A stretch of DNA of 64,000 nt. Origin: Atherix ibis (taxonomy: Eukaryota; Arthropoda; Insecta; Diptera; Athericidae). The notes below the pieces were generated by a model. That model did not search any database and had not been told where the DNA came from. It saw nothing but the letters and a program-made list of their open reading frames with translations. The stretch covers positions 66,498,220 through 66,562,219 of the forward strand of contig OY282609.1 of the NCBI GenBank assembly GCA_958298945.1. Direction: 5' to 3'. Shown here one piece after another: positions 22,959 through 36,138 of the stretch. A program made the translations under genes and the position numbers. The first letter of the stretch is position 1; each line of letters starts with the position of its first letter.

Positions 22959-25900
22959 TTTTTATTAAGTTTCCAATAAAAATGTTCAGTAAATTTTTTT
23001 CATAAAAAATTTTCAGTAGTTTTTTTTTCAATAAAATATTTAAAAAATCAACATTGAATATTTACGTAGAAATTTACTAGTGATGTGATGATTATATTTT
23101 GTTGAAGAATAGATATATTATGGGTCAAAGATAAAACCAAACCCGCAATATGTTATATTTAAACGAAATGTTGATTACCATATGATAGGGTCCTTGAACA
23201 GCATCCCAATAGAGACTGGCTCCGGATGTCTTTCCTGTACAAGGCACTGAGCTACTCGTACGAGTCTTGAATGTTTGGATGGTAAACAAGCGTCTATAAG
23301 TGAAAGTTATTTATAGTTGAGATTAGTTTTATGGTATGAATTGTATAGAACCTTAAAATTGCCATGACAATGAATGATAAGATGGGCTATTCATCTTTGT
23401 TTTGGAGAATATTCTGCTTTCTTCCATTTCTATTTAGAAAGAAGAGAAGCTGGGCTAGGCTGGCTACGAGTGAAGTGTGCTGTGAGCTTATTCTACTGCG
23501 AAGCTATTTTTAAAAGATTTTCTTCTGCGATTTTCGGATTTTTCTGTATCTAAAAGTTGAATATAATAAAGATAGAGAAGAAGAGCATAAATGGCATTGA
23601 GAAATGTTGAATTTAGTTTATTCACAAATATGGAAGGCTAGAAGGAAGTTATATGATAATAACGGGCGAAATCGGTAAAAGGAGATGATGAATCCGGAGT
23701 CCGTTGAGTAAAGAAAGGATAATTTGTTGTGCACTGGCGACATAAACCATTTCAGAGGTCATGGCTTAAACTAAACCAGGGGTAAATGTGTTAAACTTTC
23801 TAGAAATATGGTTCGAAGTATTCCTATTTCATATCGGAATAATATAAATGTAGTTTATGAACGGGGAAATTATATATGATACTAGATGAGATGATAGTAT
23901 ATGAATAAGCGGTTGGTAACTGAAAAAGGAGAAAAGTATATATGTTCAATATGTGTACCTTGAGGAAAAACGCAGACGATAGCAGTAACCCATGCAGATT
24001 CGACATAAATGGAGTAGGTTTTCCCGAAAAGCAGTTAGTAAGCCCTTTTGAATAAGTTTTCTGATTGCCAAATAAATTTCAAATATTTATCGAGCATACA
24101 CAATCATCCGATAGACATCGTTTGCGTTCATTTCTCTTTCGATTATTATAAATGATGTTAGTTGGCTTCAGTCCTAAATTTTGATCGGTATCCCCATTCG
24201 ATATAATCTACTTTCGATGAACACCAAACAAGCAGTAAAATATTTTTATATCTACGAAGAAAAAAAAATCATAAATAATATAGCAATAAATTAATAAGCC
24301 TCGTTTACTAAACAGTAAATATACAGATATGGTTATTGAGAGTAAATATATGACTGTATTTTTTTAAAATGGGACAAGCTAATTTTTCATAAACTGCTAC
24401 TTCCCAAATTTACGAAAAAACTTTAAGCAAATTGCATTTTTAGAAATTATGGGATTTTCTTAAAGTAAATATTTAACAAAAAATCTAGTCGAGGTAATAA
24501 AAATAAAAATAGACATTTTGAGTCTTTAATGTATAAAAGTCGAGTAAGTCAAGTCAAAATAGATAGAGAGTTACCAAATAGGAGTAGAAGGATGGGTGAT
24601 TATTAGAGGGAGTCGTATTCCCAATGTACGAATAATGTTTTCACCGCTTAAAAGTATGTCTATTTATCTGACAGGTTTGTTTTGTTGGAGATTTATTAGA
24701 ACAGCAATTTATTATTCAAGGCATGAATATCCTATTTTCCAACCCAAATGAATAGAATTCTCTCCATTTACGTCGTTAATTCTTTATAGGAGGAGTAAAT
24801 ATACACTAAACGAAATTATGTTTTGTTAGTTGTATTATTTTGTTACATTTCTATTTCTTTATATTAGCTTTGATTTTATTTCTGCTTTTGTTCCTGATCC
24901 ATTTTTGTTATTTATTTTTTCGTCTTAACAAGGATAAGCAATTTTTCCAATTCAATAGCTAATAATCACTTGAAGAAAGCTTTGTGAATATGCTTTAAGT
25001 TTATGAAAATTCTTCAAATAAATAAAAATTTCGATTTTATGAAATGTGTAATAAATTTTTTTATAAAAATCTATTCGAAAATTTATTAATTCATCTAATT
25101 TTTAATGCAGGCATAAGAAAAATTTTAAATAAAAATACTGAATAAGAACTTTTTGTAAAATATTTTCCCGGAATTATTATTCCTCAAACATATTGTAAGA
25201 ATAGCTTTTAGTCTTAAGACATGTTTAGTATCTTTCACAAAAAAATTACTTCTGCTATATTTTTAAATAAAAATCTTTATTTGTTTATTAATTATATTTG
25301 TTTTTTTTTTTTAAATAAAAATTAACTATTTAATTTTTAAAAACCTGTATAACCACTCGATGGAGTTAAATTTTTTGAAATTTTCTATTGAAAATCATTA
25401 AATGTAAAATGAAATTTTTTTAAATAAGTTGCACTAGTTATTCGACACTTTCCAGCTTCTCTTCGTTCTACTCCGGAAAAATATTAACTTTGTGTGAAAT
25501 ACTCTGCAAAAATAAAATGTTAACATCACTAAAGCATATAATATGAATTCACAATTTGAATTTTTTATATAATAACTCAAATATTTTTATTCACTTTGAA
25601 AATGTACTCAAACGTACATACACGTACTTGCCTATGGTTGTGAATTTTACAAGATTTTTTTTAATCTTTTCAAAAGCATATGTGAATATGTGAACAGGAA
25701 AAGGAATAAAGAGTAAATAGTGAAATTTTTATCATCTTGCCATTTGTTCTGATGACGGTTTTATACCACGTAAAAATTTGTAAGTTTAGTTCATTCTAAA
25801 GAGAAATTCGTGGAGGAAAATATTGCTGAACAAATCTATTTAAGACTTTTTTAGAGTTAGAGTTTTACTCATAACGAGAAATTTTCCAACTGCATTTACG

Positions 25901-25987
25901 ATTATTGCCTAAAAGTCCGGGTTTATGTAATCCTTGCAAGCACGATTTTCTTGAAATTAATTAAAAAATGTATCTGCAAAAATTACC
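22959..25987. other. AT-rich DNA, nothing recognised
   Basis: Words such as aatgttcagtaaat and aaaattttcagtag at 22980-23040 resemble the 13-bp satellite in its main orientation. The slightly GC-richer part at 23150-23800 has no family signature. No open frame has a motif. Confidence 0.5.
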
Positions 25988-28000
25988 AGTACAAACTTTT
26001 AGTAAAAATTTTCAGTAAAAATTTTCAGTAAAAACTTTCGGTAAAAATTTTCAGTAACAATTTTCAGTAAAAATTTACAGTAAAAATTTTCAGTAAAAAT
26101 TTTCAGTAAAAATTTTCAGTAAAAATTTTCGGTAAAAATGTTCGGTAAAAATGTTCGGTAAAAATGTTCGGTAAAAATGTTCGGTAAAAATTTTCAGTAA
26201 AAATTTTCAGTAAAAATTTTCAGTAAAAATTTTCAGTAAAAATTTTCAGTAAAAATTTTCAGTAAAAATTTTCAGTAAAAATTTTCAGTAAAAATTTTCA
26301 GTAAAAAATTTCAGTAAAAATTTTCAGTAAAAATTTTCAGTAAAAATTTTCAGTAAAAATTTTCAGTAAAAATTTTCAGTAAAAATTTTCAGTAAAAACT
26401 TTCGGTAAAAATTTTCAGTAACAATTTTCAGTAAAAATTTTCAGTAAAAATTTTCAGTAAAAATTTTCAGTAAAAATTTTCAGTAAAAATTTTCGGTAAA
26501 AATGTTCGGTAAAAATGTTCGGTAAAAATGTTCGGTAAAAATGTTCGGTAAAAATTTTCAATAAAAATTTTCAGTAAAAATTTTCAGTAAAAATTTTCAG
26601 TAAAAATTTTCAGTAAAAATTTTCAGTAAAAATTTTCAGTAAAAATTTTCAGTAAAAATTTTCAGTAAAAATTTTCAGTAAAAATTTTCAGTAAAAATTT
26701 TCAGTAAAAATTTTCAGTAAAAATTTTCAGTAAAAATTTTCAGTAAAAATTTTCAGTAAAAATTTTCAGTAAAAATTTTCAGTCAAAATTTTCAGTAAAA
26801 ATTTTCAGTAAAAATTTTCAGTAAAAAATTTCAGTAAAAAATTTCAGTAAAAAATTTCAGTAAAAATTTTCAGTAAAAAATTTCAGTAAAAAATTTCAGT
26901 AAAAATTTTCAGTAAAAATTTTCAGTAAAAATTTTCAGTAAAAATTTTCAGTAAAAATTTTCAGTAAAAATTTTCAGTAAAAATTTTCAGTAAAAATTTT
27001 CAGTAAAAATTTTCAGTAAAAATTTTCAGTAAAAATTTTCAGTAAAAATTTTCAGTAAAAATTTTCAGTAAAAATTTTCAGTAAAAATTTTCAGTAAAAA
27101 TTTTCAGTAAAAATTTTCAGTAAAAATTTTCAGTAAAAATTTTCAGTAAAAATTTTCAGTAAAAATTTTCAGTAAAAATTTTCAGTAAAACTTTCAGTAA
27201 AACTTTCAGTAAAAATTTTCAGTAAAAATTTTCAGTAAAAATTTTCAGTAAAAATTTTCATTAAAATTTTCAGTAAAAATTTTCAGTAAAAATTTTCAGT
27301 AAAAATTTTCAGTAAAAATTTTCAGTAAAAATTTTCAGTAAAAATTTTCAGTAAAAATTTTCAGTAAAAATTTTCAGTAAAAATTTTCAGTAAAAATTTT
27401 CAGTAAAAATTTTCAGTAAAAATTTTCAGTAAAAATTTTCAGTAAAAATTTTCAGTAAAAATTTACAGTAAAAATTTTCAGTAAAAATTTTCAGTAAAAA
27501 TTTTCAGTAAAAATTTTCAGTAAAAATTTACAGTAAAAATTTACAGTAAAAATTTTCAGTAAAAATTTTCAGTAAAAATTTTCAGTAAAAATTTTCAGTA
27601 AAAATTTTCAGTAAAAATTTTCAGTAAAAATTTTCAGTAAAAATTTTCAGTAAAAATTTTCAGTAAAAATTTTCAGTAAAAATGTTCAGTAAAAATTTTC
27701 AGTAAAAATGTTCAGTAAAAATTTTCAGTAAAAATGTTCAGTAAAAATTTTCAGTAAAAATTTTCAGTAAAAATTTTCATTAAAAATTTTCAGTAAAAAT
27801 TTTCAGTAAAAATTTTCAGTAAAAATTTTCAGTAAAAATTTTCAGTAAAAATGTTCAGTAAAAATGTTTAGTAAAAATGTTCAGTAAAAATTTTCAGTAA
27901 AAATTTTCAGTAAAAATTAATTTTCAGTAAAAATTTTCGCTAAAAATTTTCGCTAAAAATTTTCGGTAAAAATTGTCAGGAAAATTGTCAGTAAAATTGT
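25988..28000. repeat. 13-bp AT-rich satellite array, about 155 units
   Basis: The consensus unit is TTTTCAGTAAAAA, head to tail over about 2.0 kb. Most of the array is exact. Variants are TTTTCGG, TGTTCGG and TGTTCAG, a 12-bp CTTTCAGTAAAA form, and ATTTCAGTAAAAA. A block with ACTTTCGG, AACAATTTTCAG and a run of TGTTCGG units occurs twice exactly 364 bp apart (28 units). Near 27680-27745 TGTTCAG and TTTTCAG units alternate as 26-bp dimers. The 3' edge (27900-28000) decays into GCTAAAAATTTTC and TTGTCAG forms. The array contains stops in all frames and has no spacer structure. Confidence 0.97.
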
Positions 28001-31000
28001 TCTGCCAAAATTGTCATTTTTACTGACAAATTTTTTACAATTTGTAAAAATTTTTGGAAAAAATATAAAAAGCAACTTATAGCTAATATTTTTGGTAGCC
28101 AATTTTTTTCCAAGTTTTTGCATGCAATTTTTACGCCGAGATACTTGAGTTGTTTTTAGTTAAATTTAAATTAAAACTTATCAGTTAATGTTCGCTCGTA
28201 GTTGTGACGAGTGAGCAGTAACTAACTAGTTATAAGCAAAATAATTATTTTTTAAGATGCAAAGTAATCTGATTTAAGACGCTTTTGGACTTGAAAATAT
28301 ATTTTAATCATATGTATTTTGAGTTAAATTTAAACACGCGCGTTTTAAATTTATAACTGTGATATTACTGAATGTACCCTTAATTTTCACATATTTTACA
28401 TTTTACTTTACATACATTCCTTGTTCTCCCATTTTTAGCTCTGCACTTCGCGTGCATAACCAAATATCATTGTAGTTTTTTGTTTGAAAGCTTTCGGTTG
28501 TCGAAGACTGCTTGGGTGTCTTTTTCTAGCTTATAAATTGATTTGGCTTCGCGTTCTAAGTTATTCTCATTGGCAGTTCTAAGCAACAATATACTGGAAC
28601 TGGGGAAGTTAAAAGAGTATGGAAGAAATGTAAACTTCTGTTTCCGAATTGTAGCGTTTTGGAGATGGGTATACACAATATAATCCATCCAAAATGTATA
28701 CTTATGGTTTACTTTGACGGAGGATGAGTTATGGGAAAGAGGCTAATAAAGGTTGCTTTTGAATTAGACTCATACTCTCCAGAGGCATATAGAGAAAATT
28801 ACTTGGCACATATGCAAAAGGAAGAACACAAAACATTTTAAATTACGTATGTGTGAAATGAGTTATGTGTACACTTGTGTGTTAAATTAATTTTCCTTTT
28901 GGCCAAATTTACATTGGGAATTGGATGATTTTAAGTGTAGAAAATCTGAAACTTTTGGGTTAAAATTTCATAGCGCAATTTGCTTGTTGTAATTTAGAAA
29001 AGTATTCTTGATTGTAATAATCATAATTTTCATAAACGAATATACATTTCGTCCTCTTTTGTATATGGTGCATATATGGACATTATCGTGTATATTTTTG
29101 AGCTAAATAAGGGTATATGTAAGTATATATATTGGATACTGGTCGTGTTATTAAAATGTTGAAAATATGCAAAGGAGGAAAGCATGATGCGAAAGTGTAG
29201 GGTAAATATACATATGGAAAAATCGGTTGAATTAATTTTTTCCCATTTAAGATTTGAGAAATAGACAATTGGATTTCTAATAATACATTTACTTAAACTC
29301 ATACGTGCATGGAGAGGGATAATAAGCAAATACAAATGACTATGTTCGAAACATACCCTTTTTTGGTGAGGTTGATTTTTTTTAGCCTTACAGGGTATTC
29401 TTCTTTACTTTTTTCTTCTTTTAGTGGAGGTAAGCAGTCGAATGTTATTGTTGTGAGTTTCTACAATAAAATATGAAATAATCACACAATTTTACGATAA
29501 TTTATTATATATATAATGTTCCTAAAAGTTTTATTATGTCAACAAGAACTGGCCATTTCTGTAAATATGTAACTTACAAAAAAAAACCATAAATTTGAAC
29601 AAATTGTTCAAAATAAAATGGATAACATTTTACCAATTTATAAGTTAAAGGACTATTGAGATAATTAAATATTGAGTTATTATTAATTTAAAATTTGTTA
29701 CATATTTTAAAATGAATGTTGATAAATTTCTAAATTATGGTAATCTTACACAAATATTTATCGTTGGATGGTGGAAATATTTTTGTAATTATGATTATAT
29801 AAATGAGAACATAAGGATTAAGTCATTTAAATATATGAGTGCAAATTATTGTTTTCATAGCAAAAGAACTTTTTGTAATAAATTTAAATGTAAATTTATA
29901 TATTAGTGAATTGTTCCATATTTTACATTTGCTTAGAAATTATTTAGGTTGAAGCGAAGTAGTAGAATTTACATTTCAGGAATAAATTTTCATAAAAGAA
30001 ATTTGTTCAAATAAGTTTAATATATAAGAAGATTTTTTAAATATATCTCTGGAGATGTTATTTAATTTAGGAATTATTTTCATGATTCCTTTTAATAAAA
30101 ATTTTCAATAAAGAATTTTAGTTAAAATTATTTTAAAAAAATTATAATATTTAGTTGAAGTTGCCAGTAAAACTATTCAATCAAAAGTTTCAGTAAACAT
30201 TTTCTGTAAATAGTATTCTTAAGTAAATAAGAATTTTCATCATTTACTTTTCATATAAAATAAAAACAATTTACAATATCAGCAGTTTTACTCTACAAAA
30301 TAAAATAATTTTCACATAATGTGTAAAAATATATTATTTATAATGCAAATAATAATAAGAATATATCATAAATAAGGGTCTATTTTTTAATAAAAGTTAC
30401 AATAATTCATTCAGCATTCCGAAAATATCGAAAAACTAAAGTAAAAAAAATCAAATTATAAAAGAAAACTGTATGGAAGTACTTATGGAAGTAATATTCA
30501 TGGCAATAGATTAACATTATTTTACGCTCCATATTAATAACTTTACCCTTATTTTGGCAACAAAAAACGGCTACCACTCATTTGCATATATGATTGCCAA
30601 AGGCCTATTAGTTATTCATATGATAAGGGAGGTGATATGTCATCCAGAAAAAGTGTGCTTTTGAGATTGCTACTGCATGATTTCTAAAATATGTTTTGGG
30701 TAGTCTAGGAAGGGTTTCATATTAAAAATGTCAAAATAAGTCCAAATAATATTGCTACCCTTCTCGCTTTTGTGTTAAAACTCTAAAAATAAGTCCTAAA
30801 ACAATTTTAACAACACGCAGACGTACGGATTAGCACGCAATCAATTATCCAGTAAAATAGTATAGAAAATATAAATTCTCTTGTTTTCTGCTTTCAAATA
30901 GACGTCAAAAAAATTCCATAAATTTTTATGTAAATACGTAAATATAAAAGTTTCGAAAAAAAAAACTAGAGTTGAACGATGAATAAGAATTTATTCCAAT

Positions 31001-31468
31001 AGAAAAATAAATTGGATAAATAGTAGTTATTGATTTCATGTTAATCGAACATGAAAAGCTAAAGAAAAGCGTGTATCTTTCTTCGATCAATCAAATTGAA
31101 TATAAATGTCAGATGGCTTTATAAAAAAGAGATCTGGCGAGCTTTTATAAGATAATAATTGAAATTTTCGCATGAGAAATTTATAATGAGGATGCTCATT
31201 TTTTGTCATCTATTTTAATAAATAAAACGAAATAAAATTGCTAACAACTACTAAGAGAATTTAAATAATAACTAAAGCAAATTTACTGACAAATAATATT
31301 GTTCTAAGAATGCCCATTTCTATTGATTAAATTTACAAAGACAAAATCTATATAGTCCAGTTTTAATAAACAGGAAATTAAAATTTAAAAAGAGTTTTAT
31401 TATTATTTTTACTAGTTGTAAGACAAAAATTTTTATTTATAACAAAAAATCAGTGTGCGGACAGTCTA
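28001..31468. other. AT-rich DNA flanking the satellite
   Basis: At 27981-28034 the satellite motif flips orientation and forms a hairpin. Beyond that I see no element. Open frames at 28467-28688, 29030-29335 and 29712-29906 lack motifs. Scattered satellite-like words occur around 30095-30225. Confidence 0.5.
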
Positions 31469-32593
31469 CCAGGTGTATAAGCTTAAATCAGCTGTTTGGT
31501 CACAGATGGCGTGAGTTAGCGCATTAAGCTACCATGGATACGCCATACTTTTTTTTATGAGTTTGACATCTGGCAACATTAATCAGTATACATTGTTAGC
31601 AATTTCGTACAACAACATACATATTTCCTTTGGTAATCATGTCTAGTTTTGTGCCAGAAAAAGAACATATTCGGGAAGCTCTGCTTTTCTGCTTCAGTTT
31701 GAAGAAATCGGCTGCCGAATTGCATCGAATGCTAATGGAGGCCTATGGTGACAGTGCTTTATCGGAAAGAATGTGCCAAATCGGTTCAATGACGCCAATT
31801 TTGACTTTTGGGACAAGAAGCGTGAAAATCGGCCTAGGAAGGTTAAGGACCACCAATTGCAGGCTCTTTTGGATAAAGACGATACACAATTATAAAAAAT
31901 GCTCGCGGAACAATTGGCTGTTATTCAACCAATCATTTCCATGCGTCTGCGTGCCATGGAGAAGATTGGAAGATTGGCAAATGGGTGCCGAATGAATTTA
32001 ACGATAGGCAGACGGAGCGACGCCAAATCACATGCGAAATCTTGCTCGTCAGACAAAAAAAAGTCGTTCCTGCATCGGATTGTAACAGGCGATGAAAAGT
32101 GAATATATTTCGAGAATCCTAAACGCAAGAAATCGTAGGTTGATCCCGGCCAACCATCAACATCTTCCCCAAGACCAAATCGCGTCGGACGGAAAACGAT
32201 GCTGTGCTTTTGGTGGGATCAGCAGGGTATCGTCTACTATGAGATGTTGAAACCTAATAAAACTGTCAATGCCCACCGCTACCACCACCAACTGATCAAA
32301 TTGCACCGTACTCCGCGTGAAAAAAAGGACGGAATATCAACAAAAACATGACTACGACCTGTTTTCGTCGATGGGCCACGCGCTCGCTGCGCAGCACTTC
32401 GATTCTTACGTAGACGTCCGAAAATGGCTTGATGAGGTGTTTGCTTCGAAAGAAAGGGAATTTTTTTGGCGTGGTATCCACAATTTTCCCGAGAGATGGG
32501 AAAAATGTGTAGCTAGCGAGGGCAAGTACTTTGTTTAAATTTGTTTTTGCTTTCAATAAAAAAAAACCAGCGGATTTAAGCTTATATACCTGG
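31469..32593 (+). mobile_element. Mos1-like mariner copy B
   Basis: Termini CCAGGTGTATAAGCTTAAAT and the inverted CCAGGTATATAAGCTTAAAT are flanked by TA (31467-31468 and 32594-32595). At 1125 bp it is shortened by an internal deletion of the catalytic centre. The right end abuts a remnant of another mariner family. Confidence 0.92.
31639..32538 (+). pseudogene. Mos1-like transposase, broken (copy B)
   Basis: The reading starts at MSSFVPEKEHIREALLF (31639) and ends at the stop after EGKYFV (32538) in another frame. The N-terminal helix-turn-helix domain is open, but a deletion in the WF-R-RFKDG stretch shifts the frame. Downstream pieces show LAEQLAVIQPIISMRLR, then VTGDEK followed by a stop (relatives have Trp) and PKRKKS followed by a second stop. 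A deletion joins the CAACAAAAACATGAC region directly to YDLFSSMGHALA. That removes the second catalytic aspartate (HDNAPSH) and about 45 codons. Dead. Confidence 0.9.
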
Positions 32594-32596
32594 TAC

Positions 32597-32880
32597 AATA
32601 TTGAACAATAAAGTGTGTTACAAAAGTAATGCAACTTAAAAGTTATCTCAATGAAAGTAGTTCTATTGGGCAGTTACACATTGGCAGATGCGTCGATTCC
32701 ACTCTTCGTAGCAGTGCTGAAAGGCTTCAACTGGAATCACCTACAGCTTCTTGGTTACACTATTTAAGATGTAATCTGCAATATCAAGAAGATGTTCTCT
32801 TATATGTTATATCGACTTTGATGAGATTAATAACCATCAGTTTTCTGTGTAGAGGACGTTGTCATAGTGGAGCATCTAAG
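32597..32880 (-). pseudogene. Remnant of a fifth mariner-type transposase (C-terminal end)
   Basis: Reading the minus strand from 32880: MLHYDNVLYTEN resembles the LLHHDNAPAHT block with the second catalytic aspartate. After a deletion comes VIPVEAFQHCYEEWNRRI, then CVTAQ-stop-NYFH-stop-DNF. Mariner C-termini commonly read AAQGNYFEGDNF, so both stops replace glycine codons. The adjacent terminus (gtgtgttacaaaagtaatgc) may be the outer end of the element. It belongs to the same group as the scrap at 60.8 kb. Confidence 0.6.
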
Positions 32881-35380
32881 TGTTTTCAAAGTCGAATCTG
32901 ATATGAATAATCTTTTTTGTGACGTTTTCAAGTCCTTCTTTATGCAAAGAAGTTCTGTATGGAAAGATGTCTTTGAAAATTTTCATATTTTTAATGTTGA
33001 AGACATCCTTAATCGAAGTTTCTCGTCAACTGCTTCTTAGCGCTCCAAAAATGTTTTATGCCACTAAACAATTATTATGGGAGATTTTTGCCAGACTGTT
33101 CTATATTCTGTAAAGCTATAATTTCACTCTATAGAATCGTGTAATTACCAAACAAAGTTGATGAAACTTGTACTACAAGTCTGAAAGGGACTAATGTTTA
33201 AGTTATGTGAAGGGGAAGTTCGCAGTGTTGCCATATTTCTCTCAATAATACCAGTCTCGCTCATCTCGTATTTTAATTGGACTTGAAAAATTTTCTCCTA
33301 TTGTACGAATTTTTTATTCAAATCTTAAAAACTAATTTCTAACCATATATAAAAACCATTTAATTAAAGAAATTTTTTTGTATTATTATTCAATTACCAT
33401 AAATATAGTTACCGTAAAAAAATATTTTTTTTCGAAATTTTAAAAGTTTACAGTTTGAATTATTTATCTTAAGAAAGCAAATTCAAATTTTAAATTTTAT
33501 TTTTACACAAATATACGTATGCATTTCTTAAATATTTAGTGATAAGAATTTATTACAGAAAAACAATAGAAAAAGTCTATTCTGAATAAACTTAACCAAA
33601 TTTCTTATACACTTCAGGAAAAACAATATCGAAAAATTATAATATATTAAAATATCGATAGTGAAAGAATTTCATATTTTCCAATTTTGATATTTCGAAT
33701 AAATAATTGATTGATCATTCAGAGCGTGTACATTTGTTTAAGATGAAAATGTGTGGGAATTTTTGATTTATTGCTTAGGCTGTCTTATAAAATGTTTTCA
33801 TCTATCTGATACATAAAATATTGAAACTGGGAAAAATCCTATTAAAAAGAAGGGATTCAGCTGTCAAAATTTAGCAGTATGATTGTTTTTGTTTTCAGAT
33901 AATGGTTCTTTACTCTATTTATTTTATTTATATTTTTTTATTTTCACACAAAGGTATTTCCAATCCTCCAATCACTCTCATCTGAATATGTTTATTTTTC
34001 GCACGAACAAAAATGACCTGGATTTTTTTTAGGAATTGTAAATTGAGCAATATTTGGATGGGTCTTGGTGAATTGAAAAAAATATAATATTAGAGGAGAT
34101 AGGATAGAAATGCTTGAGATCAATATATAATTATAAATAAAATCAGTTTTAGCGCATGTGCTTTTCTTATATATTTTTTATTTATAGGTAATTTAAAGAA
34201 CTAGAAAAATTCAAATACTACATAATTTTCTTAACAATTTATTTGAACATTTTTTTTTGTATTAATAAATTTGTGGATAATATTTACAAAATCTGTACTT
34301 TATTAAAAATGTATTCGTCCTTTCTCGCCCTATATCACCCTTTTCTATAACGAAAATATTTGAAGAAATGTACACATAACCTCAGAAAATATTTGCAATA
34401 TTTTTTTTCCTAAAAACTTCATTAAAATTATACTCAAAATATTTTTCTAGAAAATTGATGGATATTATTTTTTTTAAATGAAAATTAATATATAATATTT
34501 CTAGAAATTCAAATAAATTTTCATATTTTTCTTTTAAAAGTTTTTTTTTCAAGCAAATAATTATGAAAATTTCTTTAAAAAAATATCAACAGACTGTTTC
34601 TTTAAAAAAAAATTATAAAAACTTAAATATCTAGAGAGCAGTAAAAATTATTTAATAAAAACTTTTAAAAATCTAGAAAAATCTACTTATTCTGAATAGA
34701 AATTTTTTAAAAGAACTTATTGGAAAATTATGCTTAGATAGCGATGATCAATTGGATTTATGCTCTCTAAAATGCTCGTACTAGATATAATATCTATGGA
34801 GACGTATTCCTTAAATACATATAATTATAGCTAGGCAGACTTGGTTCTAGTTTTTACTTTAAGTAATAAACTATTTCTTATACCTGTAGCAGGTACCACA
34901 GTGCAAATAACCATCGCAGCAGAATAGCCATTTCTAGTAATAGAACAGCCTTAAAAATGCAAATTATCAATTTAGTTTGATAATTTTAAATTTCGGACAG
35001 GTTGGTTTTTAACATTATTGGTTTTATATCAGAAACTCGAAAAATAAAAACATTTCGTTAAATTAAATTGCTTCATTCGAGAGAGCATAACCTATAGGAG
35101 AGGTAACGTAGTATTTTTTTTTTATCAGCAGTAGAGCAACTACTACTGTATAAAATAAGGGCTGATATAGAAGGTAATGCTCTTCAGAAGGCATGTATCG
35201 ATGTTTCAGAAGGTATGTACCGATCCGTCTATCCACAGGAAAAGTTTATTCGTATAGTCAGATGAGCTCGAAATTTTTTAAATTCTTGTTTACGAATGTA
35301 GCGACTTTGCGATAATACTGCATTCCGTAATCTTTATTATGGGATGTGGCTTCCTTATGAAAGCGGCTAAGCTGCCTTCA
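32881..35380. other. AT-rich DNA, nothing recognised
   Basis: The first 300 bp may still belong to the mariner remnant but no motif is left. The rest is AT-rich with long homopolymers and no credible gene. Confidence 0.45.
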
Positions 35381-35610
35381 AAGCCGTTTGTGACGAATTG
35401 ACTGATTGCCTACTAAGGAAATGGCACACAACATCCTCAGTCATAGGTAGAATGTAAGACTGGATCATTAGTGGCAACTTTTTGGCATATGACTGGCCAA
35501 TTACTAAAAATCCAGTCCATTCAACACCCTACCCGAAATTCTCGGCCTGCTAATAACAGACCAGCTTTGGTTAGGGAACTGATAAGGTTCTTGTTCATGC
35601 CCAAGGGATC
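35381..35610 (+). pseudogene. I-like LINE tail scrap
   Basis: The stretch LLRKWHTTSSVIGRM (about 35410-35455) matches LTKWHTTSLVIRE of the 9.9-kb I-like copy and the equivalent positions at 44.8 and 55.3 kb. The following bases align only loosely. It is a short, badly decayed fragment. Confidence 0.4.
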
Positions 35611-36138
35611 TTACAAATAAACAAAAATTAACTTATTAGTTGCAGTCTTTCAGAAATAAGAAAATAATTTTATTAGGTTACTTAAACTCTATTTTAATTA
35701 ATACAGAAAATTAAATAAAAACTTATTTTATCAAAGTCTTATAGAATATTTGTTTTGAAAATTTTCATAAATTCCTTTGTAAGTTTTAATCAAAAAATAT
35801 GTTCATATATTTATCGTAGACTTTTTCGAAAGAATTTATTTATAAAACGCTTGTGAATTTTTCTTACAAAAATATTTCTTCAGAAAATTGTTCTTCCATA
35901 TTTACAAATGTAAATTCTTGAAAAGTTTTATTCTTTTAAATAAAATCATATTCTGTGAAAATTTTTAAAAAATTTACTAAATAAATTTGCATAAATACAA
36001 ATTTATTAAAAAAAACTGTTGGAAGCACAATTTGAATGAATTTTTCACAAACAAAATTTTACAGAAATATTTTTGAAAGATTTTTTGGGGGGTTCCAAAG
36101 TACGTAATTTCTATATGTAAACTATTTACTAAAAGAAT
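35611..36138. other. AT-rich DNA, nothing recognised
   Basis: No gene or repeat family is visible here. Confidence 0.5.

Noticed and set aside
25988..28000. CRISPR-like array
   Set aside because: Units are adjacent 13-mers with no spacers, in an animal genome; it is satellite DNA.
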